DNA of 64,000 bases from Anisus vortex. Taxonomy: Eukaryota; Mollusca; Gastropoda; Planorbidae. Below the pieces are notes generated by a model. That model did no database searches and had not been told where the DNA came from. It saw only the letters and a list, made by a program, of their open reading frames with translations. The DNA lies in contig OX421506.1 of NCBI GenBank assembly GCA_949126835.1, positions 24,885,301 through 24,949,300 of the forward strand, in the 5' to 3' direction. Position numbers and translations under genes: made by a program. Shown here piece by piece: positions 34,644 through 46,799 of the stretch (positions are counted from its first letter, which is position 1; each line of letters opens with the position of its first letter).

Positions 34644-35684
34644 CTGGAAAAAAATCAGTATCGAAATTATGTTTTCAGTGAATAGATCACATTATAAAAC
34701 CCTATATTATAATAATTGTAAATTATATTGTTTACAAAAATAAAACAAAAAAATAATAGTAAGTCATTGAATCTTTAAAGATTGAGACTTGAGAATATTC
34801 TAGACAAACACTAGCTATAGAAAATGGGTAACTCTCCAAGAAAAAAGGAGTCGCTTTGTGCCTTGAGCTTTTTTGAGATACAGCTTGAAATGTATCGTAG
34901 GGGTGTAAAATATGGATTTCGGATTTGATAGTTTCTAAGTATTAATTTATTTTGCACATTTTTACGGTGAGTTTGTATTCTAAAAATTATTCTAAATTAT
35001 GTAATAATATTTTTTATATAACACCTTGTATTTTTTCATGTGAATATTTGGCAAAAAAAAATGGCTATCTTCTGAAGATCGTCATTGAGAAATCCTTTCC
35101 ATCTGACCCATCTTTTTGGTACCGTTCGAAAGAGCTGTCTCTAATTTATTTAAATAATACAGACCGTTGGTCTTTTGAAGACAAAAACTAACCAAAATAT
35201 TGATTAAAAATGCGTACATTTATAGATCTAGTAGTAATTAATTAGTGTTTCAAGGAATTTCATGTAAACAAACGCGATGTTAGGTTTGGCCGTTTCATTG
35301 AACGAGACCGGCACTTGAATTTATCCAACAACCTAAGGCGTTTGTCTATGCTTCTTTACTTCAACACGAAAGCTTCTGTGAGAAAAGAGCAATCTTTGGT
35401 AAAAGCCTTATGCTTTATTCTGTACCACCAACATCAACAATGAAAATGACTTTAAAAAAAGTATTGAAAATGTAATACTAGAATACTAGAATGCAACACT
35501 AGAATACGAGGCAACTGATATATCAAGCTCAAGTGATAATAATAAAGCAAGTGAAGACGAAACATCCACTAATTGTAGACCTAACACTTGTAGTGATGAA
35601 GAGGACTGCCATTAAATACCCACTAATAAACTTAAACAAATAAAACTCCAGCTTAAATATTTAAAAGTTAGACCAAAAACTAAA

Positions 35685-36078
35685 TATAATAAGATGGACC
35701 GCGTGCTTTAATATTTCTGCTCTTTAACACTTAACATGCCAAATTCGACTAAAGTCGAATTTACAAAACTCTTTCTGTATGCCAAATTCGACTTAAGTCG
35801 AAAATCATAGTGGTCTTAAGAAATGGATCAAAATCATAGCCTGAAACACTTAGTTTCGAAATTTCCGAGCGCACTAAGTTATTCCGGTTTAGTAATTCGC
35901 TATGATTTTCTCAATGGAAAATTAAGAATAAAATCGAAAGTTGTATGCATCGGAAGCCTTTATTGCAATTGTTGGAGCGTAGAAGTCATTTAAGACAGCC
36001 TTATTGGTTGTGCACGAAAAAAAAAAAAAACACATAAGCTCCAAAAATAAAATATTCGGTTCATCTTATTATAGACTT
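35685..36078. mobile_element. MITE of the 'aagatggaccgc' family, copy 1 (about 390 bp)
   Basis: The left end 'ataataagatggaccgcgtg' and the right end 'ggttcatcttattatagac' are inverted repeats. The interior includes 'gaagtcatttaagacagcc', shared with copies at 48001 and 48415. At 35731 it also contains TTAA followed by 'catgccaaattcgacta', which resembles sequence at 44943. Confidence 0.65.
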
Positions 36079-36079
36079 G

Positions 36080-37590
36080 GGTAAGACACGTTTTTCTTTA
36101 CTCAAAAATTTGGCGCACTTATGAAACGCAAACACAGTTACTAGTTCGATGTCACGCACGTATGCCTTCTCTTACCACCAATTAGAAATAAACAACTTTA
36201 AATCAAAATCGGTCTGAGACATTCTCGGCGCAACGGATACAGATTAATTTCAGCCTAATTTGCATAAACCATTTACCATACCAAGCAAAATAGCTGCCCA
36301 TTGGCGCGAAGTGTTGTGACGTAGTCAGCACATATAGTGTTCTAACTCTGTCTCTCGCGCATTAGTTTATTAGGAATGTATCCACGTGGACACAACTAAA
36401 TAGTTTTATCTAACATGGTCTCCTCCTTATTATGACTATTATCTACCATGGACAAATATTTCAAGCTTACTATTGCGAATAAAAGAGTTGTGTATTTTTT
36501 TTTATCTTTGAATCATGATTTGCATTTTTCATTTCATCAAATGTACGGTGTTTCAAGTTGGTCATTTTTTTTCAAATTTCTTATGTTTCACTAAATTACA
36601 ATGAGAGCCTAGTTAAAAACTGAGCGCCATTTCAGAAAAATCGCCCTCCCTTTGAAATGATTTCAATAAAAAAGAACGAAAACTAAATACCGAAAGATAC
36701 GTTATCACTACAGTTTGTATTTTAAGAGTGTTCGTTTTTTTTTTCTCTTTTAACAAAACACATTGTAATCATTTGTTTCTCCGTCATTTTGACGGGCATA
36801 ACTACTAGTATATATACTATAACAATGACACTGACCAATCCGCAATCGAATAGTTCGCCACAAATAATGAAAGTTATAGTAACAACACAACCTGACGACG
36901 AGAAGGTGAAAGTATTATCTTTTAATTGACGGTGAACAACTAAAACTTTGAATGTCATCGACTCAATCAAGATAAGATACATACGATAATTTTCAGCTAA
37001 TTAGATTTTAGCAAGACGCTTGGACACGAAGAAAATAACAGAAGGTATATATATTCTTGGCTTTTATAGGTATAAACCATAATGTTTTAGGACTTTTGAT
37101 AATATTAATAGAAAGAAGTGCCTAATTCAATTATATTTTAACTATAATTAGTGACAGTGCCTCCTTAAATAATTTGCTTGACGTGGTTTCCATGTAAATA
37201 TGCATGATTTCCTTATCTTTTATCTTTTATACAAGCATTAAAAGTAGTTAAAAGGTTGTAGTAGTCAATAACTTAGGAGTTCTTTACATCTGTTTTTTCC
37301 AGCTGAAAAGGATATGATATTTCTTGGGTTAGTGACATTAATTTTGTTAAGAGAACTGTTAGTAAGCCTTAGAGACAATAACCTAAAAATATCGAGAGAA
37401 CAACAAACTCTTTCAATGGACACAAAAATTGTGCATGGAGATATTTACTTTTAACTATGGGTTAGCTATCTGTTCATTTAAAACTTATCAAAAAATGTTC
37501 AACCATGAACCTTTTGAAAAGAAGTGATGTGAAGATCCTACCGTCTTCACAACTCAAGGCAGACGTTTGGAGACATTACCGGTATAGTAA
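36080..37590. other. Intronic DNA, short dispersed repeats only
   Basis: A stretch of about 75 bases near 36735-36815 is the reverse complement of 25081-25155 ('ttatgcccgtc', 'acaatgtgttttgttaaaag'). No supported gene. Confidence 0.4.
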
Positions 37591-37594
37591 TTTA

Positions 37595-37760
37595 GAAATT
37601 TCTCAAAATTAGGTTTCAGACAGGGGCTACAGTAAAACTCCCATAGCTGTGAGACTATTTCTTCACCATCGAATTCAGCATTCACTATAAGGATAGCTAA
37701 ATATCTCAAAATTACCGTAAGGCGCAAAGCGATTTTTTTCGTGGTAGAATTTCCCTTTTT
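37595..37760. repeat. Single-unit relative of the 64-bp array
   Basis: One unit (about 'attcagcattcactataagg ... ctcaaaattaccgtaaggcg') lies between the same flanks as the array at 31950-33400. It probably represents the unexpanded form of the same dispersed element. Confidence 0.7.
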
Positions 37761-38399
37761 TAGTCGAATCTAATTAATAAAAATTGAAGACCAAACTTGG
37801 ACCACGGGTGAAAGTAATAAACTTCTTTACACAAGGAGTATCTGTAATAAATAAGATCCAATATTTGTAGTAACAACACACATCTTTCTTTTCTGACAGT
37901 AAAAGGAGCCAAGGTTGTTGTTTTTTTGCAAGTGATCTATTGAATTAGTCTGTTTAATTGTTTAGGGCAATTCGACAATATTGTGTAGGCATATATAAAG
38001 ACATCTAAGAAATTTTAAAATATAATTATGTGTCACACGTTGTGACCGAAACTCACGTACGAGGTACATTAACGTATGAGTATGTTGCAGGGCTGAATTA
38101 TGTTACGATTTAGTGCAGACAGGCTCGTAAGGGTTTTCTTCAAGTGAAACATGAGGTAATTCATCCTCTTCTATTGGCTGCGTTGTCTTTGTCTAAAAGG
38201 ACGACCGGTAGTACAATTGCTGGACTAAACACGAGTGTTGGTCAATTATTTATATTTTAGTGTTTATATTGAGTTTCTGGCTCTAACAAGGTGTTGTACA
38301 CTCCAAATAATAGGACTATAACATCTATTGTAAGAATGAATCAAATAGTTTTGTAGAACTAGAGGCCTTTACTGTTTATTATCACACAAAAACTATTAC

Positions 38400-39030
38400 A
38401 TATAAGTCAATACAAGTGAATTTACGCCAAACAAAAGTTTATGGATGTATGGACAAGTCTTAATTAGGCCTGATCTATTATTATATAGGTCATGGTCAAA
38501 CGTGTTCACACATTTCCGGTATACTTCCAGCAGTAAAAAAATAACAACAAGCCTTTGCTGGTGTTTGACAATTATTTTCAACCTCGATGACCAGTTCTGG
38601 TCTTTTAAAAAATATACAAAGGCTACAAGATTAGTTATGAGGATTCCGTTTTTAACATCAAAATTAAGTATACGATCATTAATACTCAAAATGCTAGTCG
38701 AGTTAAGTAAAATTTAGCTTTGTTTATAAAAAAAAAAATTAATCAAGAGTAGCGTTTCTTAATTTAAAAAAAAATTATATCCGAATGAACGAAAGTTCAT
38801 TTGCATCAAGCAATAGGTTCGATATTATAAATATATGATTCTTCTCGTTTGACGTAAACAATATATCGCTTCATTTCGGCAACATCTTTTGGAAATGAAA
38901 TAAAATGTAATCCTTTACATCTTTTTTTTTACCCGCAGTGCAACTAGTAACACAGCACACAAAGACTACATATTTTGTTGGCAAATGAACGAATGGGACG
39001 GGAAATGTTACTACACGTTAAACCTTTATG
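38400..39030. repeat. Dispersed repeat shared with 25590-26200
   Basis: This is the second member of the pair described at 25590. A (TG/TATG)-rich simple-sequence stretch follows at 39040-39150. Confidence 0.7.
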
Positions 39031-39259
39031 ATTTGTTAAGACTTGTGTGTGTGTTTAGGTGTTTGCTTTTGTAGGTGTGTGTGCGTCTTGCTTGTATGTA
39101 TCGATGTTATGTATGTATCTATGTTTAAATAAAGTATGTATGTTTCCATATATTTGTGTCTTTCCTGGGCGTTCCGACCTTTTTAATTTTAATTAACCCG
39201 CTTCCTTGTCATTCATAGTCGTGAGCCATGATGAGCACATTGTATCAAAGGTTACTTAC

Positions 39260-39479
39260 CATAAATTACTGGCAAGTTAACTGGGTTGCTATGATGCTCT
39301 TCCACAAATGGTACATGAGAGCCTACACGTATAAAGCCTTCTGACTCGACAGTTTCAGCTGTCTTGTTAAGTACAATCTCGAATACTCCATCTACATAGC
39401 CTTTACACGAACATCCAAGCACATGTTTCCCTCTGTGTGTCGCATTATCACACACATCATCATATTGTACCCAGCAAAT
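39260..39479 (-). CDS. Exon of the secreted orphan gene, Cys-rich (putative)
   Basis: An ATGTTTCAG acceptor and a TATG|GTAAGTAAC donor flank 220 open bases: phase 0 in, 73 codons, phase 1 out. The peptide begins I-C-W-V-Q-Y-D-D-V-C, has LGCSCKGY and ends N-P-V-N-L-P-V-I-Y. Four cysteines and two sequons (NAT, NKT) fit an extracellular fold. Codons before the junction complete the domain started in the exon at 42601-42794 (S-P-S-D-W-D-I then I-C-W-V-Q). The family is unrecognised; an Ig-like fold is a guess from the strand-like pattern. Confidence 0.7.
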
Positions 39480-39484
39480 CTGAA

Positions 39485-40984
39485 ACATATAATTCGTAAT
39501 TCTTGAAATAAGGCATGTACTTGAAATACTATATTAATCTAACTATGCGTTGGGCTTAGGATTAACCGCCAAAAATATAGATTTTGTAAATCTAGTAGAT
39601 AACATGGCACGCATGTACATTTTCAGCGGATTAGAAAAATTCTTAACTTAAACAAAATAACATTAACATTCGGCTAATCCTTCTAATGTCTAATGAAAAA
39701 CAAAATGCATATTAACAATATAAAATTCAATTTATTTTGTGCGTTTCTTTATGTAAATAGTCAATACTATTTTTTTTTCCATTGACAGCAAAATATCTCA
39801 ATGGCATTGCAAATAATTGAACATATTGCTACTATAACACATAATCATTTACTTCTACACGTTGAGACTCGAATCCAGAACCTTGGTCTTACTGTATTGT
39901 ATTAATTATTATTACTGAATACTAGTAGCACAGACTCGAGCACACGTTAGATCAGGTTCAGATGAAAGTCTATTACCTAGTATACAAAACATCATTGGAC
40001 GAAATAAGATAATTACACACAGTTCTCAATAGTCTTTCAAATCTTCACTTATATGTTTCTTCAATAATATCCATACATTACTTCTCACTAGAACACTGAC
40101 TGTATCTAGCTCTTTAAAAAAGACTTTAATTATACAACAATATTCTATGTCCAAAGTTGGACTTGAATCACTTAAGTTTTTATTACACTTAGTCCAATAG
40201 AACTTATTATAAAAATCCGCCTTTTATCTGAAGGATCCAACATGTACTGATTATTCACACTATCATTCTCTCCCTTGTTAACTCTTGACCACTCACTCAA
40301 ATCATGCTTTTCTTACATTCTTCTTTTGCACACTTCACTACTGTTTATATTTATTTAGAGAAAAACTTCACTCACTGATTCAACCATTCAAATCATGTTG
40401 CAGTTAATAAACTGATCTGCAACACTTGGTTTCGCCATTTGAACGCGCTACCGCTTGTCCGCCGTGGCTCATATAATTGCCAATAGCTATTGTTGATAGA
40501 CGTTAAGAAGTTCAGGATTTAAGCCTAATATGTCAGAACAAAGTTTTAAACGTTTTTATATTGTTATGTATGTTCAAATAGATTATCTCCCCCAGACCTC
40601 CCGTTGAACTTTGCCACTGTCGCGTCATTAGTTGTTGTTTTATCTACTAGCTGATGCAAGAGCATTCTCTTGTAGCCTAGAAAATAGTAGAAAGAGATGT
40701 TTACAATTTTCGTGAGTTATTCTTAGCATACTTTTATTCCAGAAATCTCTAACGTTTTTATATTGATGATCGCCGTTTGTTGCAATAGCATTTTCCATTT
40801 TAGTAAAGACGCTTATACGAACAAGCATTAGTAATAATATATACATATATTGTTTTAGTTTTTATCTTTGTTGAGTTTTTGTACGAACATACATTACCAT
40901 ACCGAAGATCAGTTGCTATATTAGCATATATAATATATAGTTTACATAATGTATTAAAAGCAAACAAAAGGCATGCTATAACTC
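39485..40984. other. Intronic AT-rich DNA, no gene seen
   Basis: No supported coding sequence lies between the exon at 39479 and the LINE starting near 40985. Confidence 0.45.
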
Positions 40985-42540
40985 CTAACCAACTTAACAG
41001 TAAACAAGGCTTCTGGTCCAGATAAAATACCAGCAAGAATGCTCAAAGAATTAACGAATGAAAAAATCCCCAATCTTTAAAATACTTTTTCATGCCTCTC
41101 CAAAACCAGGGCAAAGCGCTCAAAGATTGGAAATTAGCCAACGTTTCCCCCCCCCCTTTTCTTTTTCTTCAAAAAAGGAGATAAACAGACCTGTTTCTAT
41201 AACAAGCATAGCAGGTAAAATACTTGAGCATATAATAAATAGTGGTATAGTAAATCATCAAGACAAACTTAATGCACTGTGCCCACACCAACATGGCTTC
41301 AGGAAAAACAGATCATGAGAAACTCAATTAGTAGGCTTAATAGATGATTTGTCTAAGGGATAAAATAATAACAACCAAATTGATGCTATATTGCTAGATT
41401 TTTCCAAAGCATTCGATAAAGTTCATCATTGTAGTTTACTAACAAATAATATTTTGGCATCTCTGTTGCCTTAAATCAGTGGTTTCAAGACTTTCTTATA
41501 GCCAGAAAAACAACCGTTATAATTAATGGCTCTAAATCATGACCAATAATTGTAAACTCAGGAGTTCCACAAAGAACTGTCCTAGAACCTCTATTATTTC
41601 TAATTTATATTAATGAACTACAAAATTTCATCAACATAGGAACAAAATAGTAGATTATTTGCTGATTATTGTATGATTTATAGAATAATAAAGACAGGAA
41701 AAGATAAGGAACTTTTACAAAAAGACCTAGGCTAGATGAAATACAAATATGGGAATCTAACTGGAGTATGTCTTTTCACTCAGAAAATGCCAACTGATAA
41801 GAGTATCCTAGAAAAAAATTCAAATAATAACAAACTACTTCATTCATGGTAAAGAACTAACTCAAACTAACAATGCTAAGTATCTAGGAGTAATAATAAA
41901 TAATAAGTTATCCTGAAATCCTCATATTGTTGAAGTAATAAAAAATCTAACAAAACATTAGGATTCATAAAAAGGAACTTTTATAAATGTAATAAGAACA
42001 TAAAACTAAAATGCTATCTCACATTAGTTAGGCCAATACTAGAATATGCAGCACCTGTATGGGACCCATCAACTAAAGAAAACATAAACAAATTAGAGCA
42101 AATTCAAAAAAGAGCTGCAAGGTTTATAAATAGGGATTATTCCCTACTAACGAGAGTAACACCACTATTATTCAAAACACTAAACCTAAAAACTCTAGAG
42201 GACAGAAGGGCAAAGAGTAAAGTAGTAATAATACATAAGACATTAAACTCTAATTTAGAAATACAACCCAATAACAACCTATTGCAATGGTCAGATAAAC
42301 GTAAAGACAAAAACACTTTCCATATCCCTTATGCGAGAACAAATGCATATAAGTACCCTTTCTTCATCAGTGGCATTCGGGCATGAAACGGGTTGCCTGA
42401 ACAAACAAGGAAAACCATTAACTTAACATGATTTAAAGCATTAATAAAAAAGCAAGACTAGATTCAGACCACGGATGAGCGTAGGACGCAATAATCTTCT
42501 TTATAGAAGGAGCGTCTGTAATGTATAAGAAGATATGTAC
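40985..42540 (+). mobile_element. Jockey/CR1-like LINE, RT and 3' end, degenerate
   Basis: Plus-strand broken frames show V-N-K-A-S-G-P-D-K-I-P, then RPVSITSIAGKILEHI, HQHGFRKNRS, AILLDFSKAFDKVHH, NSGVPQ and a remnant active site near LFADYC. The C-terminal block follows: YLTLVRPILEYAAPVWDP, KLEQIQKRAARFI and TLEDRRAK. The tail is 'gagcgtaggacgcaataatc'. The 5' end (endonuclease) is missing, and many frameshifts and stops are present. It lies in the intron between the exons at 42601 and 39479, with its 3' end only about 60 bases from the exon's splice donor. Related 3' pieces are at 22440-22860 and 49245-49340. Confidence 0.85.
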
Positions 42541-42600
42541 GAAACTGTTTTTTAAAGGGTTTTGATTATTTTGTGCTTGCATTCAGTAACTTAGACTTAC

Positions 42601-42794
42601 AATATCCCAATCACTTGGTGATTTCAGTTTCAAATAAAAAGTAAACACTTTTAATTTCTTGAGAGTTGCTAAATCCGCATTGACTTTTGCAGTAAGACTA
42701 TAGGTGTCAACATCACCGAGTAAGCCCTCCATACAAGCGGTTTTAGAGTTTGATTTTGAATAACTCTCAAGGATAATGGATACAGCGAAAATAC
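42601..42794 (-). CDS. Exon of the secreted orphan gene (putative)
   Basis: A TATTTTAG acceptor and an ATT|GTAAGTC donor flank 194 open bases: phase 1 in, 64 codons, phase 0 out. The peptide continues the hydrophobic leader (I-F-A-V-S-I-I-L) and then reads S-K-T-A-C-M-E-G-L-L-G-D-V. It ends with L-K-K-L-K-V-F-T-F-Y and S-P-S-D-W-D-I. One cysteine is present. Both junctions are in phase with their neighbours, and together the two exons form one domain-sized unit. Confidence 0.7.
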
Positions 42795-44139
42795 CTAAAA
42801 TATAAAAACATATTTTGAAACATACATATTATATATATATAAAATTTAAAAAAATGATACAAGCATGTTTGCTTTTTTCTTTTGGCAGAAAATCCACAGA
42901 GCTGTTTGCCTTTTTACAGTTAACGTCAGGCAAATATATTTTGTGTAAAACTCTTCTGTATTGTTAAAAAATTATGTTGGCAATGGTAGGTTGAGAAGGT
43001 AATTAAACATGTTTGAGAGTAGTTAGCCTTGAAACATTTTTATTAGGAATAGATTTACTGTTGCGTGTGTTAATATATGTAGGTAGTTGCATGCTTTGGA
43101 ACTATTTGTTAAGATGCCAATTGAAAGCTAAATAATAAACTTATTATATGTGACCCTTAATCTACTGAAGTTTGGTGCATTGTTCTTTACTGGTGATTAA
43201 TTTTATGCTTTCTCGCTTATTATACGCAATCACCATTTCTTTAGTCTCCTAATTGCAATTCGTATCCAGCCGTGCATGCAATATTAATGTTTAAGATTTT
43301 TAATAGCATCATACATATCTTGCTTCTTAAAAGGTAATGTAAATGTGCTATTTTCGTCAGACAGGCTTTTTTCAATTGTTTTCAAAATGTTTGTAATTGC
43401 TATACAGAATTAGTTGTGATTAGTTAGTGATTGCGAAAGGTTTATTTCAATAGGCTATATTTTAAATTTTATTCATATTGTCTGCTTCAAATATTTTCTT
43501 CCCGGGTCTTTCATAAAGTTTTTTCCGTTGTCGTCTGCTGGATGGTGTACAATTTTAAACTCCGTTTAAGACCCGGACGAACTTTCTATCTCTTACGTTC
43601 AGGGTGGAAATAGCAAATATTGGGTTGATTTTACCCCCTTGTGCATTAACATATCCGAGTCATTCCGCCATTTGGCACACCTATTTAGACACGCCGCATC
43701 GTAACATTACCGCAGACACATGCAAAATATCCCCCAACCCGCCAAATAGGCACCGGGCTTTACGAACATGAGTCTTGTAGCGCCGATTCCCACCTTCTCT
43801 GTGCTAAACAACAAAAAAAAAGTTCTAACAATAATTGTAAACATTGATGGGAATGCTTCATTAAGTTAATCTCTCGAAATGATGGTCACTAGGGTTTCTT
43901 AGAGAAAAAAAGGTATGATTACATTGGGGTTAGTTTTCTTTTCTCGTGTAACCTATTATGTCATCAACCAATGAAACAGCCAAGTAATGGACACAATTTC
44001 TAACTCGCTTAATCTCACCAAAAAATCATTATAATAAAAGTATTTTTTTCTAAATTAGTGTTTGTTTTAAAATACAAAAAGTATAACTACAAATTGTAGA
44101 CGTTTTGCAAATCTAAAAAAAATAAAAGAAATATTTTAC

Positions 44140-44188
44140 CTGTAGCAGATAAGAATATTGTCCAGCAGAAAAAATATATTGATGCCAT
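44140..44188 (-). CDS. First coding exon: signal peptide of the orphan gene (putative)
   Basis: The ATG at 44188-44186 opens 16 codons, M-A-S-I-Y-F-F-C-W-T-I-F-L-S-A-T, then one base and a donor (ACAG|GTAAAA). Joined in phase to 42794, the hydrophobic run spans about 22 residues, fitting a signal peptide or signal anchor. The model 44188-6854 (six exons) would give a protein of about 340 residues with several N-glycosylation sequons, most likely secreted. No TATA box can be asserted; a (TA)n run lies at 44262-44292, about 75 bases upstream. Confidence 0.65.
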
Positions 44189-44259
44189 TTTATCATTACT
44201 TAATTTTTTCTAGAATTAAGAAAAGATAATATATAAATTACTCAAAAAGAGAACAAACA

Positions 44260-44261
<2 letters not shown>

Positions 44262-44291
<30 letters not shown>

Positions 44292-44292
44292 C
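44262..44292. repeat. (TA)n microsatellite
   Basis: About 31 bases of alternating AT, upstream of the signal-peptide exon. Confidence 0.95.
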
Positions 44293-44934
44293 CGGGTATG
44301 TTTGTTATCCATAGCCGTTTGACCAATCGGCACAATAGTTAAATGTATAAATTGGAAACTTTCTCCAAAAGAAACTTCTATTTTATCATTTGTAATCATG
44401 AAAGTGTTGATTGTATACATAAAAAAAAGTATATCCAAAGATGCATATACATATAACAGTACGCAACAAATGGCCATTTCCTTTCGTTTATTAAAGACAA
44501 AGTGAACAGCTTTTTTTCGAAAGGACGAGAGTTGTAAAAGTCTCAAACGGAAGGGGCGTGTGAGAAGGACAATAAATAATATAAACACGACGCACTAAAT
44601 CTATATTTAACCATTTTGTTTTGTTAAAAAAAAAGACCGGGCAAAGATTCAAAACACGTGGAAATAGATTCAAAACACGTGAAAATATTCATTTTTCCTT
44701 TTCGAAATTCCTTATCTGACGTCACTACCTATTGTTGCAATATCAAATAGCTACGAGATTTGGATTTTTCCCACACACATTTAAGTGCTAATATTGAACT
44801 AATTACTTGAAAGTTATGTTTAATATTTTGTATAAATGACTTTATTAGCATTCGGGTGTTGAATACACTATTTACTATCAAAATAAACTTTTATCTCAAT
44901 GTTGATAAAAAGCTGTTCACTTGATCTTTAACAC

Positions 44935-45980
44935 TTAATTAACAGGGCAAATTCGACTATGTCGAATTTCAAAACTCTTTCTGTATGCCAATTTCGACTT
45001 AAGTCGAAAATCATGGTGTTCTTTAAAATGGTTCAAAACCTTAACATAATATTCCATGGTACAGAGTTTGGATCTTGTACTTTGACTGGCATGACTGTCT
45101 TGACCTTATTCACCAGTATTTCGGTATTATTATTTGTAAGGGTCACATCGCGAAGCGTCCGTTATAACTCTACATAACAGTACTAATAAAGGAATAACTT
45201 TCTAGTAGAAAAATCGTTATTCTCACTATTTACATGATAGTGAAATATAAAGTTATAAACTGCTTGGTGGATAACATTAGAGCACGCTTTCCTTCAACGG
45301 ATGAATTATGTGACGTCACAGACTTATACGACGCGTTATGACTATGATGTACACAACATAGAATGGCGTCGATAATACATGTACCGTACTATATTGTTTA
45401 TGATGATCTTGGTATTGAAACCGTTTCTGTGTCCTGTTAGGTTTAGTCTACGGCGTGTACTTGTGTACATGTGTTTTTTGGGGTCCTGTTGTGTTTACAG
45501 CGTGTTCTTGTGTGAATATGAAATATGTTTTCTATTATCATTACATGTATTGACTTTTTTGTAAATAAAAAGGAGCAATGGATGATTCAATTGATTATCT
45601 TTATGATTCTGATTCGGGTGAGGAATATGATTATGACAGTTGTGGCATAGAGGATAATAATAATTTAGATTTAGAAAGTGATTCCGATAGTAAGATTGAT
45701 TTAGCCTGCGAAACCAGTGCTATTTCTAGCACCAATGTTACGGCTCGCATTGATGACAAAACGGTTAAGAGACGTAAAAGAATCATTTCAACGAAAGAAG
45801 CTTATTCTGACTGGGATGTATTAGAAATGATTTTTGTTGACCTAGAAGCGAATTGCTGCCTTCATTCAACAGCAGACAATGTGTTCTTGCAGATACAAAC
45901 AAATTTTGAGGCTGTTGATTTTTTATTTGAAACACATTACGAACAAATTATGAATGAATGTCAAAAGAAACATTAATTTG
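44935..45980 (+). mobile_element. Possible piggyBac-like element remnant
   Basis: TTAA at 44939-44942 precedes 'cagggcaaattcgactat' and nested short palindromes (ttcgactaagtcgaa type). Closely similar sequence follows TTAA at 35731. Downstream is an acidic open frame (45578-45976) like the N-terminus of piggyBac-type transposases. No DDD catalytic core or opposite terminus was found, so the assignment rests on TTAA, the palindromic ends and the acidic N-terminus. Confidence 0.35.
45578..45976 (+). CDS. Acidic ORF, possible transposase N-terminus
   Basis: 132 codons from ATG. Residues 1-45 are rich in Asp/Glu/Ser (DYLYDSDSGEEYDYD). A basic patch, KTVKRRKRI, follows near residue 64, and the end is LFETHYEQIMNECQKKH. 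The acidic start followed by a basic patch and a short helical segment resembles the beginning of piggyBac-like transposases, but the catalytic part is absent. A host single-exon gene cannot be excluded. I do not assign a function. Confidence 0.4.
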   Translation: MDDSIDYLYDSDSGEEYDYDSCGIEDNNNLDLESDSDSKIDLACETSAISSTNVTARIDDKTVKRRKRIISTKEAYSDWDVLEMIFVDLEANCCLHSTADNVFLQIQTNFEAVDFLFETHYEQIMNECQKKH

Positions 45981-46555
45981 CCCCGAGGGCCTACATGTAT
46001 ATGTCCTTAAATTTGGCTATTTCTGCCTTTTTTTAAATTGCAGAGCGATTTAAGTTTAATAGTATGCTTTGAAAAATGTATAGAAGATAACGTTCAATCT
46101 TAGCATTTTAAATAGGTCTCTACCTAATTAGATCCTCTACCGTTTTGTTTGTCTTTACTATTCGGACATACATATACACAAACACACGCAAACATACACA
46201 AACATATATAAAAGATTGGAACAAACATACTTTTTTTAGAAAATATAAAACGACTGTTCAAATCTATTAGTAGGGGTGAAGCCACGGGCGGTGGGGGAGG
46301 GGAGCAAGCTCTTCTGTCCTCTAGTGTTTCGAGGTTTAGTGATTTAACTATTGATGTTACTCTTAACAAATGTGAATATTCCCTAATAAGGAACCTTGCT
46401 ACTTGCTATTAAAATGTTTTAACGAGGTTCAATAGTTGAACAAACAACTATTTGTGTATGTAGATAAATGCAGTAGCCTATAGGTGAAAATATTACGTTC
46501 AGCACAAAACTAATGCTCAGTATTAAAGTACCCTTCGGAACAAACTAACCAGAGG
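45980..46555. other. AT-rich DNA with a MITE-like start near 46275
   Basis: The stretch 'ggggtgaagccacgggc' at about 46275 resembles the start of the hAT-like MITE at 24712. No opposite end was found. A CA/TA-rich simple repeat lies at 46170-46210. Confidence 0.4.
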
Positions 46556-46557
46556 GC

Positions 46558-46790
46558 TGGTGAAGCATCGTTCGACAGTTTTCTGTGGCTACGGCATACT
46601 AGGGGATGTGTGGCCAGCACAATGCGCAGTCGCCTTTACGTTACTCCAACTAATGTCAGGTACCCATCCTAGCTGGGTAGACTCAGAAACACCCTCAAGT
46701 CCCGGGAAAAAAAACTATCCGCAACCAGTACCTGCGGATCGACAGTCGAACGTGCTGTCGCTCGGCTACCGTGCCCCCGAAACTATTGCT
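46558..46790 (-). repeat. tRNA-derived SINE (minus strand)
   Basis: On the minus strand the head reads GGGGGCACGGTAGCCGAGCG (A box), followed by a B-box-like GTTCGACTGTCGAT. The body has 'gggtagactcagaaacacc' on the plus strand. It is the same family as 23588 and 57257. Confidence 0.8.
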
Positions 46791-46799
46791 TAAGATATG

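Noticed and set aside
36722..36982. Minus-strand ORF with hydrophobic segment
   Set aside because: Part of it is a dispersed repeat (inverse of 25081-25155), and there is no splice support.
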